NCBI GenBank assembly: GCA_020091685.1
Contig: CM034602.1
Coordinates: forward strand, 4,908,622 to 4,972,621
Origin: Lutjanus erythropterus
Lineage: Eukaryota; Chordata; Actinopteri; Lutjaniformes; Lutjanidae
Reading direction: 5' to 3'
Length of the DNA: 64,000 nucleotides
Within the stretch, counting starts at the first letter, position 1. Every line of letters begins with the position of its first letter. Both the position numbers and the translations under genes were made by a program. Below the pieces are notes generated by a model that saw only the letters and a list, made by a program, of their open reading frames with translations, did no database searches and was not told where the DNA came from. Positions 12,770 through 25,069 of the stretch are shown in pieces.

Positions 12770-13018
12770 CCAAATTTCAGTTTATAAAATGCCCTTGCTG
12801 TATGATGCAACATTGCACCGTACGGAGGAAAATATACTGAACACCTGAACGTAATGTGTGTTCATTTACAGGCAGTCAGACGCTGAGGAGAAAATGAGAT
12901 TAGACCTTTTGCAGCATGCAATCACTCAACGGATCGACATGGATTTGGCTGTCAACAATTTACTAAAGCTATGGTGGCAGCTATAAAGTGATTGAAATCT
13001 CTCTACCCTTCAGAATGG

Positions 13019-13105
13019 TGTGGTGTTGGTGAGAAGTGGGGAGTGACCCCAAAACCGCTTGAAATAGTGATTACTTTACCAGTGTACACTTCTCCCAACA
13101 CCACT
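13019..13105. repeat. Short inverted repeat
   Basis: ggtgttggtgagaagt (left arm, within 13,019-13,037) pairs with acttctcccaacaccact (13,088-13,105), with one extra base and a 50-base loop. It lies just before the GT microsatellite. It may be the ends of a tiny fold-back element. Confidence 0.5.
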
Positions 13106-13170
13106 CCCTCACCCTCCTTTACTGTCTGAAAAACAAAATGATGGGATTTGATTCAGGGACGGATTAGATT

Positions 13171-13192
13171 TGTGTGTGTGTGTCTGTGTGTG

Positions 13193-13232
<40 letters not shown>

Positions 13233-13245
13233 CGTATTTGTGTGT
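13171..13245. repeat. Imperfect (GT)n microsatellite
   Basis: GT units interrupted by tctg and gcg triplets over about 75 bases. Confidence 0.95.
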
Positions 13246-14189
13246 TCATGTGCCCAAACGTTTGCGGCGACTGTGTTTGTCCGTGCACATACTTTTATGT
13301 GCGAGCCCGCATTGTACAGAGATCGAGGGGTGGCAACATCTTTTACAAGGAGCTCTCGTGTCAGGAAGCCATTGTCTGTGCGGCGAGATGACAGGCGAGT
13401 AGCCCCGGCGATGGATGGTGCCCTGCAGATGAAAAAAATAAATAAAAATGGAGCCATTGTTTCAGAGGCCATGAGCAGAATATCTGCAGGGGTCTGAGGC
13501 CAAAGTGCTGCTCGTAATAGCTTGTCTATAGGGAAACACATTTGTCATATTTGTCTCGTTGGCAAAACGAGAAACCCAAATGGCGCTTTTTGCAAGACAT
13601 AACAGCGTCTACAGTTGTTGACCGCTAAGTATATGGTCATAGTTTCATATAACCAACATTAAGTGGCGAAACCACTGCTTATACTGTATGAGTGGGGATT
13701 TGACAGTGAGTGTATGGGTCCTCCCAAAGGAAGGTTCATGCATTAAGAATGATTTTTCTTACAACTTGAATGGGTTTTTTGACTGATGAGTCCTGAAACC
13801 TGGGCCGGTTGAATTTCCCCACCACAAAAGAATGTGTAGGTCTTCAACACGCAGGTTAAAACTGGCAGTGAGTGCCTTTATTAATGCAGTTTTCCCATTT
13901 ACTTTGTTTGATAAACTAACTGCATAATGTGTACAAAAGCACAAGGAGGCAGATTTTTTTGTTAGTGGAAAAAGAAATTCTGCAATTCTTAATACTAACA
14001 CACAACAAGAAGGAATGGAAATGGTGGATCTATTTTATTATAATAATACCTTCACAACAAAATCGGTCAATTACCAATTTCTCCTAAAGCGACATATATT
14101 TACCCATGGAGAGTACCGGCACCGGCAGTTTTCACACAGGACTCACACCCCAGTCTCCTGGCTGCAATTCCTGTTTGTCTGAGCCATCC

Positions 14190-14545
14190 ATCCACCCAAC
14201 CTCCTCCAACGACTGTAAATAAAAATGGACGACGCTTCTCCACTCCTCCCACTGGACAAAACTGAAACCAAAATATCCCAGATACGGGTGCTGCCATCTG
14301 CTAGATACGCCGGTGGCGTCATTTGAAGCCAGAGTCTGCGCAGTAGTGACCAGTCTTGGAGCCGCGGTAGTGATTTCCCACCCACACAGCCAGCTGACTC
14401 AATTGCAAGCAGAGTTTAACTGTCAGTCGGGCCCATTTTCTATCTATTGACAATAGGAGACAGGATTTAAGACTTGTGCTGCAGCCAGCCACCAGGGGGC
14501 GACTGAGATGCCTTTGGCTTGCTGTGATCCTGCCCATTTCTAATA
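14190..14545. repeat. Interspersed repeat, 'atggacgacgcttctccac' type
   Basis: It contains, in order, gactgtaaataaaaatggac, cactcctcccactgg, ccaaaatatccca, gtgctgccatctgc, gcgtcatttg, agtctgcgcagtagtgacc and ccaccagggggcgac. I recognise this order from a repeat frequent in percomorph genomes. The element is GC-richer than its flanks and carries a CTCF-like motif at 14,488. No protein is encoded. Confidence 0.55.
14488..14504 (+). promoter_or_regulatory. CTCF-like motif inside an interspersed repeat
   Basis: The sequence ccaccagggggcgactg fits the CTCF core almost completely. It lies in a repeat (14,190-14,545) whose other copies in fish, from memory, carry the same stretch, so if bound it would be a transposon-derived site. 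Confidence 0.4.
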
Positions 14546-15179
14546 TGTCATTAATGCAGACTTTCTCTATCTTTATAGTTCTTTTGTCATGTGTACTATG
14601 CCCGCTAGAGGTTGTGGCCTAAGAAACACCTTTTTCTGGTGAGGACAGGTTGTTTATTACTCATATGTAATGTGAAATCATAACTGCATTGACTAACAGG
14701 CCGTCTGTATCAACACAACAACAAAAATGGAACTGAAATATCATAATTTGCTTCATTAAATTAATTTACAACATAATCTAACAGGGGATTTCCAATTTTA
14801 TATTTCCTTATTTGGAAATTCCCTGATGCCAAGCTAAACAGCCATGTTCCTGTGACCAGCTTTATGTTAGACACAGTATTTGCCTTATTTGTATCTAACC
14901 AGACCATCCACAAGAAGAGCAGCTATTTCTGTATGATGATCACAAAACCATAATGAATATGTTTAACAACAACACAACATAAATTGTAGAAAAGTACAAA
15001 AAAAAACTTGGAACTGGGTTGAAAAAAATCAATCTTTTCACCTTCAGACCCTGTCAAAAAAGAACACGCTGAGTTATCCACAGTACTTTGACAGGTAAAT
15101 AATGCTTTCACAAGTCTTTATTCCAAATTATACTCCTCTGACTCTCAAGGTGATAGCACAAAAATAATTCCAGTCGGCA

Positions 15180-16420
15180 ACTCCCTATACCTTCCATCAT
15201 TGTCTGCCATGCAGACAAATGGTTTGGATGATCTTTTACTCTACAAGAGCTTAAACACCCTTAAGACTAAATGCCAACAGAAAAATATCCTGATCTAGAT
15301 GGCATCCCCCTGGAACTGTCAGCCTTCGTTGATATAAGTGGACCTATTTTCCCAGAGTTGCTAAATTACTCTGTCAAGCCTGACACCTCTTATAGGAACT
15401 GAGAAGTTGAATCTTGTTTCTGAAGACTGGAAAGCATCCGAAATATCTAGTTTTCATTCTATTTTATTGTTAAACTCTGATCTGTTCCGTTTTTTTTTTC
15501 AAAAAGTCCAATCATAAAGTTTTGTGAATAATTTCCCAGGTCTTATGAGCATCGACTCTGGTAGCACAGGTTCACATTAAAACACATGCAAGCAGGTTTT
15601 TTCTCTGAAGGCTGAGAAAGCATTTGACTGTGGTAATATTTATGAACACTTACACTTGGTGGATATTATGCAATGGGTCATACGTGGGCGTGTCCAACGG
15701 GGCTCGCATACAATTGGACTGAGCAGCCTAAAGTTTATGGTGCACATTTGACTGCATGCTCAAGGACCTCTCATGGTTGCACTGATGTTCACAGTTTAAA
15801 AAAAAACACCTATATATAACCTAAACCTAATCGAATGCTCACTCACACACTCTTAACCAACCAGTAGGGGCCTCGAGTCTCGAGTAACTAGTTACCCATA
15901 ACTATTTACATGTAATTAAATCACAAAATAAATGGAATTGTAATCTGTTGCAGTTACTGAAAAAAAATAAGTGTTTTAATTAGTTACTCATCAAATTGTT
16001 GGTGATGAGGTGTTACATCCGAATTTTCTTTTCTGTCATCTGGCAAAGGTCTGCACTCTACTGAGTGCGCTGTTCTTGTTCTATTTCTAAAATATGAATG
16101 AAACTCCATCCTGACTGCACAATGTTGTAATAAATTCATCATTGTGAGAAGTAATTCTCTTAAATCATTGGTATAACCCATCTCAATCTCTCAAATGATT
16201 ATCAAAGACAAAAAAGCCATGTATCTTTGTATGCAGACGACATTTTTCTTTATATATCAGATATTTTAACCACTGCCAAGTGTTCTCTCCACATGATGAG
16301 TTTGGTCCTTCTCAGAGGAAGAAAACTGGACAAAGTCTGTTGTTTTATTGTTATGCACTCTTTAACTGAGCTGGAACTTGACTGTGATAACTGAAACTGT
16401 TCTGTCTAGTTATTACAGAC
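15180..16420 (+). pseudogene. L1-type LINE reverse transcriptase relic
   Basis: Decayed reverse transcriptase signatures appear in the right order but in three different frames: PDLDGIPLEL at 15,289-15,318, a KAEKAFD block at 15,608-15,628, the catalytic LYADDIFLYI block at 16,227-16,256, and NWTKSVVLL at 16,324-16,350. These correspond to the DGIP, D-x-EKAFD, YADD and N-W-x-KS positions of L1-clade ORF2 proteins. Frameshifts and stops make it non-functional. Unrelated repeat-like sequence (about 15,880-16,010, with taactagttac words) appears inserted between the second and third blocks. The endonuclease and the 3' tail are missing. Confidence 0.7.
15880..16010. repeat. Repeat-like insert within the LINE relic
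   Basis: It has taactagttac, acatgtaattaaa, gtaatctgttgcagttactg and attagttactca, similar in style to the GTAATC-type repeats at 0.6-1.4 and 59.4-59.7 kb. It interrupts the reverse transcriptase relic. Confidence 0.4.
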
Positions 16421-18329
16421 AGTTTCTGTAACAGAAAACAGGTCTGTTGGGAAGTTAATCTGCCTTATCACCCATTAGTCATCCAGCGTTTGCTGAGTCA
16501 GTGTGCTTTCTAATTTAAAAGCCTACCCTGCACCTTATCCTCTGATCTCTAGTGGCTCCAGTGTGTTTATTCAGCTTTAAATATTGACTCTAGAATCTTA
16601 AACTGTAACATTTCCCTTAAAATTTTAATCCTAAAAACAGAACAAACACACATTTGTAAGAGTGGTGTAAACAGGATTAGAGTGTTGTTGATCTAAAAGT
16701 TCTGAATGCAGTGTATTTTATTGTTTCAGCAGTAAGATGAATATAATAATTAGATTCTGCCTGCTCGTGAAGTTGAAGGACAGCATCATTGTCCCCAAAA
16801 AGAGAAATTTGTGTACAAAAAAATGCAGAAGAAATCGGTGATATGGAATACAAGAAGGCAAATTGCAGAGGATTATGCAGTCTCATTTGGGCCTCAGTGA
16901 TAGATTATGCCCCAGCATTCAAAGACATTGTGTTTTGTTCAAGGGTGGAAGTGACTTTGCCAAGACATTGTGAGATAAGAAGCTAACTGTTATTAGTTTA
17001 ATGGGAATGATAGTCTGCCCAAAGCAGTGTGTGTAAGTGGCATGGGAGCATCATTTTTCTTTGCAGCCCTTCTTGCACAGAACCGAGGCTGAGCAGCAGC
17101 AAGAAAGCAGCAGCCTGCCAATTGTTTTGTGGGAAATCTAAGCCACTGAAGACAAAGTGTTGCTCATATGACCACTGGCCTGACATAGCTAGGTCCAATT
17201 TGCTGCAATTGTTGTCAATAAGCCCCGTCTTATCCCTGCGAAATTGAGGATAGATTTTAGGAAATGTCACTTGGATAGAAAGTCTAGTGAAGTATTTCTT
17301 TTTAATCATACATTGTGCAGTGCGCACCAAGCAATCTGATATTAGCTGATGATTCCACTGCAACAAAAGCCTAGGAGTTAGTAACCAAGGAGCTAGTCAA
17401 GCTTCTTTTCTCTGGCTTTTCCAATAAAGTGTCGGATCTATTGTGTAAAAGCTGCTGTATAATAACCTTGAGGAATTTCTTTTGCAATGATTATGGGTAC
17501 TTCTGTGTAGTTAGCTGCTCATTGTGCATATTTCTTCATCTTTATAACCATCACAAAAATTGTCCTCTGGTGTACTGCCACTATCTCAAACAGATTTCCC
17601 TGATTTTGATGACTGTCATTATCACATCACTTCGACACCTTTGCAACATTATGGCTTTGAAGTGCTTGTCATTAAAATAGCTTTCATCCAAGCATGTCAT
17701 GCTGCACAAGCAAAATGACCACCTCTAAAGCTTGTGCAGTCCCTTAACAATATCCTTTACAGTATGACAGGATGTTATTAGTGGGTATGACTTCTGGATT
17801 TTTGAATCTGTATTTGTGCAGGTTATGCATTTGCGAGGATAAAACTCGATGTCAGTGACGCCAAATCCAATTCCTTGCACATTTGGTTGCTGCACGCAAG
17901 GCCGTGTTACAATGCTTATTCAGGATCTTGGCAATTCAAAGCCCATTGAGGGTAGTTTTCCCCTCCAACCTCGCCAAATACACTGCTTTCCATTTTTCAC
18001 CGCACCAGGCGTTTCACATAGCGGCACAATAATACAAGTCAGGGCGAATGAGTGACTGTCAGGGTGAGAGTGTGTGACAATGAGTGAGTCAATACGCGTA
18101 TGTGCGTGTGTTTATGCATGTGTGGGAGTGAGAGAGAGAGATGGAGAATGTGTGGAGCTATTTGTAAGGAATTATGCATACTGTACGTACAGCACTGGAT
18201 CTGTTGGCGTAAGACTTGTACAACCACAGTGTTTACATGTTACTGTATAATGCTACACTAGACCATACAAAAAATTTGAATCATACACTTCTATGATTGA
18301 TATTTCTAAAAAAGAAAATGCAGAAAGTC
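16421..18329. other. No gene seen
   Basis: Flank sequence. A GT/GA-rich stretch is at about 18,060-18,145. Short frames only. Confidence 0.6.
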
Positions 18330-19160
18330 ATGACTAAGACCAGAGAGTATTGAGACCGAGTCAAGACCAAGTTCTGTTTATGTCAGTGTTTGCTAACATT
18401 AGCTAACACTGATGTAATCTAACTTAATATGCATTAAATTAATAGCTTTATGTGGCTTGTCTTGTTCATCACAAGCAAAAACATAACTTAGCTAGCTGCA
18501 GAACTTACTGGAACACTGCTGTAGCCAAATTATATTACATTCATTCACATTCATTTTCTTTGAGTGCGTGTGAAGAGGGACAGGCTGGGATGAAAGCCTT
18601 TAACAGCTGCAAAAAATGAAAAAATGAGTCAAGTTATTGGCTGCATTTGAAGTAAGAAGTTTAACCATCAACTGCACTGACTGATTCACTGATTTTTATT
18701 TATTTCAGTGTCCTGCAGCCAGGATGGCAGCATGACGAATCAATAATAACAATTCCACAAATTCAGAAAAAGGGAAAGTTTCAAAACAGTCAGTTTCCAT
18801 GATGGAAACATCTTATTATTATGTTGGATACAATGTTCTCTGTCTTAATTGCCAAGGAGTTTCTATAAATCTTGCCTAGACATACTGTAGGTCTCCTCAT
18901 TAAAGATCCAACACAACATATCACCTTCAGATAACCAAAATAAATCAAGCTTTTTCAACTGAATTCTTCCAAACAATGATGATAACAAATAAACCAGACA
19001 ATGCACAGGCAATTTAGTGATATCCCTACAGATGTGGACTTGACCTGAAATAAAATCACGACCAAGACCAAGTAAAAATGTCGCCAAGACAGGAACCAAG
19101 GCCTTTAAAAAGTGGCCTCAAGACCAAGACCCATCTCGAGCACCACAACACTACGGGTGG
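18330..19160. repeat. Decayed 'caagaccaagac' repeat (two ends)
   Basis: Near the left end: gaccagagag, gagaccgagtcaagaccaag (about 18,337-18,371). Near the right end: gaccaagaccaagt, ggcctcaagaccaagaccc and ctcgagcaccacaacact (about 19,058-19,152). From memory these are the two ends of a common fish repeat whose outer word is agtgttgtagtcaagacc-like. The middle is unrecognised. Confidence 0.4.
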
Positions 19161-19317
19161 CTGTAGTAATTATGACTGGGGAATAAAAGACAAATGAAGA
19201 TCGGTGTGGTTAGGAGTGGATGAAGTTAACATATGTTCCTTCATGTGTTTTCCATCATGTGACATACTGTTCTTAAATCTAATCAAGTGGTTTATATTTA
19301 ACCAGTTGGATAAGCAG

Positions 19318-19441
19318 CCAAACTGGTGCCGTTTCACAGTGTTAACCTGTATTTAACGTCACGTGTTTTGCATTGTGTATTTAAGGTCTTGTGTGCCTAT
19401 GGATGCTCTCCACCGTTCATATATGTTGTTTTGGGAGTCAC
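19318..19441. repeat. Dispersed repeat, copy 1 (pair with 48,846-48,971)
   Basis: Shares with the 48.8 kb copy the start aaactg-tgccgtttcaca, the middle tttaa-gt-acg and the end ttttgggagtca, in the same order and with similar spacing. Confidence 0.5.
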
Positions 19442-20394
19442 CGGTAAATGATGTTTTCTGACATATGAGGACGTGTTGTCTTAAACACAATGTGAACAGC
19501 ATACACTGACATTTTAATGCATTCATGCTCATTTAAACATTTAGTTATATAAAAGAAAATATAGCTTTTGTCTTTGTGTTCACTTCATTATACATGTTTG
19601 AAAAGCATGCTGTGCCTAACGTTGCTCTTTTACACAAAATAAAATATGAATGTAAAAAGCCAGGCTGCTCCTCAGCGCTGATACCGAGTTTGTTCCTGTG
19701 TTACAGCGAACCCAAATTAAAATACAATGAACAAGGACATTAATGTCGCAAGTTGAAATACCGAAACTTTAAAAAGTAAGAAACAACACAAGATAACTGA
19801 GGTTGCACTCCTTTGATACCAGGCAAGAAGACAATTATGTAGCTACTTCAAACTGTGAATAAAAGTGATTTCACAAAGCAACATTGGTGATGTTCCTCAG
19901 AACAAGCGCTACTCTAGAAACCATGTTCCAATTAATTAGAATTACTTTGCCTGTCTGTATGCGCACTGATAATGTGAAGTGGATTTGACATAGAAAAATG
20001 ACGAAGAGTGTGTCATGCAGGAAAGCCTCATGGTGTTTTTGTGCCTGTGTTCGTACAGTGGGAGTGGAGAGAGGCAGTCTGTGAGGTGCCTTTTTTGCCA
20101 GGAAACCCACGAGGAAGTACGAGAGTGGCTCAGAAATATATTAAGCGCCTGTGCCACTAAAGCACTCAATTTAAAGGTCAGAAGGATAGGCGCGTTGCAA
20201 GATGGTGGTGAAACAGAGGCTTTTAGGGAGCCACCGGTAAAAAGGCCACGAGGGGTAGAACACAGAAAGATTGATTGGTCTCACTGGGGCAATGCTGGTG
20301 GATATTTTTTTAATTTCAGTGATAATCTAACCTACCAACAGATCATAAACAGATGGGAACCTGACCATGATGAATATGAACTAAAGCCGCACAC

Positions 20395-20630
20395 AACAAT
20401 TAATCAATTATTAATTGACTATTAAATGAATCGCCAATGATTTTGATAATTGATTAATTGTTTTGAGTCATTCTTTAATTAAAATTTCTTTATTTTTAGC
20501 TTCTCACATATGAATATATTCTCTATGACAGTAAACTGAATATTTTATTATGGACCAAACTACTAACTGATTAATCAAGAAAACAACTGATAGATTAATC
20601 AATAATGCAAATAACTAGTAATACAAACAC
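20395..20630. repeat. 'attaatcaat' teleost repeat copy
   Basis: Starts with aattaatcaattattaattg, contains gacagtaaactgaatat, and ends with gattaatcaagaaaacaactgat-like words. This is the ATTAATCGATTA-type repeat I recall as ubiquitous in teleosts. Other copies are at 40.08, 42.48/43.6, 53.3-54.04 and 54.6 kb. Confidence 0.55.
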
Positions 20631-21054
20631 TGGAAACTTATGGTCATGTTTCTGTATTGAATGCCTGTCAGTTTCCAAACAGAAATGTAATATATTTACA
20701 ATATAAATCCAGGATGTGTCAGAGCCAGTTCCCTGATTTTAACTCTGGCATCCATCTACCAGGCATGAATATTTTGTTAACCTTTCAGACCTTTGGAAAA
20801 CAATCATAATATTGACATGACCTAGAAGGCCAAGTTTAGCATAACCCTCTCACACCTAGGAGCAGAGCATCTGGGTGTTTTTCCCTCCTGTCTGAGCTGC
20901 TGCTGAGGGGAAGCGAGGCTATTCTTGTTATTGGCTGGAATAAATAAAGAACGGGGAGGCAAATAATTTGGCTGTATCCGAGGGTCTGGTCTGTGCCGCT
21001 GTGAAAACAGAACATGACATCCCTGTGGCTGTGGACCTCAGTCTGCCTCAGTCT

Positions 21055-21075
21055 GGTTCTGTCCTTGGTGCTGAA
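21055..21075 (-). promoter_or_regulatory. RE1/NRSE site (REST/NRSF binding), near consensus
   Basis: Read on the minus strand the 21 bases begin TTCAGCACCAAGGACAG. This meets every position of the published degenerate consensus NTYAGMRCCNNRGMSAG and matches about 18 of 21 positions of the canonical RE1. REST represses neuronal genes outside neurons. The site is about 9.4 kb upstream of the candidate lingo1 leader exon, and LINGO-1 is a neuronal protein, so a regulatory link is plausible but inferred. The surroundings (about 20,990-21,130) are GC-richer than their flanks. Confidence 0.7.
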
Positions 21076-21868
21076 CGGGTCTACCACTCCGCCGCCGAGA
21101 GTGACTGGCGCTCTCCACAGTCCTGAAATCATAGTGTACGCATAAACAGCCTGTAGCACAGCTAAGTATAGAATCTGGACATGCTCACCTTACACTGCCT
21201 CTTGGCACATTTGTGATTTGTGATCAGGACTGAGAATCTCTTACTACCTCACAATTAAATTCAACTCTGTTTCAGAGGGAAAAAGTGCAGTTAATAAACA
21301 ATAATTAATAAATTATTGATGCACCTTGATGCATCAAATTTTTAGGATTTTAAGCCATCCATCTGCAGTTGCTCACACTCAGCCATCCACACTAAAACTT
21401 GTAAATATGGCAGACATGTTTATGTTGGTTACGTTTTACCATCCAGTTGGTTTAAGCCTTAAGGAAGCCACAGTCCTTGAAAACTATTACAGGCGATCAT
21501 AATGTCAAGAATTGGAATATAAATTTCTGATCATTAACTTATCTGAATCTGTTGATAATCTCTCAAGACATCATCTTGCGCTCAACTAAAAGTAGAGAGG
21601 AAGAGGCTGACTTATTTTTTAAAAAGGAGCAGGATATAAAATAAAGTTGTATGTTTGTTTCGAGCGGATTTTGTGTTTATCGGTTTTCAGCAGGAGGGTT
21701 TGGCTAACTTCCTCTTATCAAAAGCTATCCAAATTCTGTGAAATACTGTACAAGGCTGCAGTTGGGCAGCTGTCACAGCATGACGCAAACTGCTGTTTGG
21801 ATCTAAAAGCCTCAACACGAAAGTCCAAAAACTTTCCTGACTGGAGACCTGGTGCAGCTCCACCAGTA

Positions 21869-21892
21869 GAGAAAGAAAGAAAGAAGGAAGGA
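21869..21892. repeat. (GAAA)n / (GAAG)n simple repeat
   Basis: Short purine run of gaaa and gaag units. Confidence 0.8.
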
Positions 21893-23761
21893 AATTGCGT
21901 CTCTCAGAGAAAACTGTTCAAATGTTTAGCTCCTTCATCAACACTTTCACATGTATCGTTGCTGGTGAAATATGCTGCGCCACATTCAGCCCAGCATCTC
22001 AGTCCACTGTGATACAGATACATCATAAACTATCGTGCTATAAAGTGGTCCAGTGCAGCCATGTGTTGAAGCCACAGTGCATGCTGCACTTTGAATACAG
22101 TGCTGCTTGCAACAATCTTCCAGACAATATTTCTGTCGTTTCTTTAAATCTTGCACCTGGTTGCATTGACCAGGAGTGTTGCATAAAGCTTCTTAGGTTG
22201 TCTCCTCACCTAAGTGTTCAGACTAATAGCAGTTACTGTCATTATACAGCACAGTTACACTCTACTGACCTCAGCAATCTTTACTCAAGAGCGTTATTGT
22301 CGTTGTTAGCAAGCTTCTCCAAAGTGGACAACAAAGAGAGTAGAAAAAGGGAAAGACTAAACTGGACAGATGATAAGAATGTTATTCTGCTTGAAGAACA
22401 AATACACACAAGTAAAAGATGCAGAAATGGGTAAGCTGAAGTTTTCCTAGCCAGCTACTTTCTAGTGCTAATGTCAAATCTATACTTACTAACAAGTTGT
22501 TAGCATCACATCTTTGTTCCTCTCCTCTTCTTTTCCACAAATTATTTCACTTTTAAGAGACTGTTATGGGTCCTTGGAAATTTTCTGCCGAAAATGGTTA
22601 TTAAGGACCTTTTAGCAACCCATTAGGTAATACTTTCCCTGACAACATCCTGAGGAAATGCAAACGGTGATTTCATGCAACTCATTTTTTCCTAAGGCAT
22701 CCTTAGATGAAAATATAAGTGAAACCTTTGCCTAAGTGATTTAATGCAGCTTGGCACTGTTTTTTTTTGTTGTTGTTTGTTAAATGTACTCGTGAATTAT
22801 TGAAGCGTTACATTACATTTTTGTCAAACTGTATAGAGATGGTGGTAAACATCATGAGGATCTGTACAGTCTAATGCAGTCAGATGTTATGTTGGTAACC
22901 GCAAATCATATGGTGTTTTATTCCAAATGATACCAAAGGAACAAAAGAGGAAAAAAACCAGCTTACCACTGGTGAATTCTGCTTCACTTCGTGTGAGAGA
23001 CTATTTGGATTTCACTTGCTAGTTTTCATTTGACACCTACTGTGGGAAAAAAAAAAAAACATTCACTCCGAACACCAGAAAGAATTTAATTTGGCAAAGA
23101 GAGAAAATGAATTAAAGTGGAGTGGGAGCTCGTCTCTGTGGCAGACACATTTCAAGAATTAAGTCAAAAGCATGTCCCTGGCTCTATACAAGAATCTTGG
23201 ACTAGTGGGATTCTTATAATAATGCTGTGATGTGTACTAATATCAGAATAGGGCTGATTATCATTGAACGAGCTTATCAATAGAGTTAAACCAACAGCCT
23301 TGTGTGTTAGTATGCAAAAGCACTTACCTACTGAATAAAAGGGAAATTATTCTATCATGACAAGCAAATGGTAATTTTGTCATCTCATCAGGCGGCCATT
23401 TATCTTTAAGAGTCTAGAGTGTCCGCATGACAGACACCTCTCACACCCAGTATAACAAAAGATTAAGGACAAGCATGCGTGCCAGCGTTGAGAAACACAG
23501 CAGAGCAAATTAATTATTGATGGGATGCTTTCAAAGCCCATGGCGTCACTAGGTATCCATTGTTACCTCTGTTGTTGTTTGCAGCTCTTAGCGGGGCGGA
23601 GAGGATGGAGACGAGGCAAGCGGGGATAAAGACCGTGAACTTACCTCTCCTCTCCCTCCCATGAAGTGCATCCTGCCAAAGCTCATTTTCTCTTTTTTTA
23701 AATCTCATTCTTTCAGGGTTTTTAATCATCTAATTGCAGTCTAGACACATTTAACCACTGC

Positions 23762-24240
23762 GGTAACACTCTACAATAGGGGTTCACTAATTAACATTAG
23801 TTAATGCTGTAATAAACAATAATAACAGTTAATTATTAGTTAAACTCATGTGTCTAGTAGTTATTTACTGATGGTGTTCACTATGACATTAATTCATAGA
23901 CTATTTAACAATTTATTAACTGTTACTTCAGGCATGCACGTTTTCAACTTTATCATTAGGATCACAAAAAAATGAATACATGGTAAGGTATGTTACATAA
24001 TGCTTATTCAGCATTAATACATGGTTAATTACAATGCTTATGTAACGTACAATAAATCATAAGTTGGGCTGAACTTCAACTGTACATGTGGATAAAGGAA
24101 CAAGCAAACCAAAACAAGAAAATGTGAAAAAAAATCATAAGTTGGAGGATGGATGAGTAAGTGGACCATTTATTACCCTAATTAACATGTGAACATTACC
24201 TCATGTTTATAACGGTGTTAATTAACTGTTAAAGTGTTAA
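23762..24240. mobile_element. 'ggtaacact' short inverted-repeat element
   Basis: The left end ggtaacactctacaatagg is mirrored imperfectly at the right by taaagtgttaac. The interior is full of attaacattagttaatg words. This is the style of a very common teleost non-autonomous element with ggtaacacttta termini. There is no coding content. A related element is at 51,608-52,342. Confidence 0.6.
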
Positions 24241-24269
24241 CTGCAATGCTTATTACTGCATTAAAGGTA

Positions 24270-24520
24270 TAATTTCCAACATTTTCTTTAAAGAATGATG
24301 TATAGACTCATATAAACATGACTCCTCTCGATGGCTGTGTCTGCAGAGACGCTCTGCTCAGGCGTTGGTACTTGACGTCCGGGTATCTCTCTGGTGCATG
24401 TATGAACAGCATGGACAAATTCTACTGATTCCTTTAGCTAATTTTAATTAATGCACCCTCTTTGCAAAGCGTTACCTTTTGTTTTGAGGACCTGTGGATA
24501 AATGTCTCGCGTATGCTTAT
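24270..24520. repeat. Dispersed repeat, copy 1 (pair with 53,505-53,820)
   Basis: Shared ordered words with the 53.5 kb copy: ccaacattttc-ttaaa, aatg-atgtatagactcata, aaacat-a, ctctctggtgcat/ctttctggtgcat, and ttgtggagag-like sequence near the end. Confidence 0.55.
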
Positions 24521-25069
24521 GTTGAAAAATGTTGCCAAGCATCAAAAATTAAAACTTATTTAAATATTTTATTCTTTAATGTCACATCCGTAGGGAAATA
24601 AAATGTTAACTGACTTTTAGACTCAAGTAGCTGTTGAGTTTCCTCTGCAGCTGACTTTATCTCTGGTCTAGTGTACTGATCTGGAAAAGAAAAAGCCTAC
24701 ACCCCCCCCTTAAGGAGTGGTTTCACAGCCAGGCACAGGGAAACAGCTCTAAAATACAGAGAAAATACCCTGTACTCATAGCAAGGGTGCCTTGGCCATG
24801 CGTGAACTGATGCTGATGACATTCACATGTAGCTGTGATGCCTGAGTGGCTTAAGTTGCTCTGAGGGTCTGTGCAGAGGAGCTTGAGGATGCAAGAAGCA
24901 CAGAGACATATTTTAACACTGCCAGACAAATACTTTGGTGGTATTTCCTCTGTTGTGGGCTATGAGTGAAAACTTAACCGAAATATACACATGATGTTAG
25001 GTGGGGTAAGTTAGACAACATGAAATGTATAATTTGGGTTTTAACACCTGAGCGCTGATGCTCAGTTAG

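Larger units (their letters stand above)
20631..23761. other. No convincing gene; contains the RE1 site
   Basis: The RE1 at 21,055 is the main feature. The 179-codon frame at 21,895-22,434 is the second longest complete frame type in the window but has no signal, domain or family resemblance, a simple repeat at its upstream edge and no splice context. Repeat-poor sequence continues to 23.7 kb. Confidence 0.55.

Noticed and set aside
20015-20425. 136-codon plus-strand frame
   Set aside because: No recognisable domain, and it ends inside an ATTAATC-type repeat. Probably chance.
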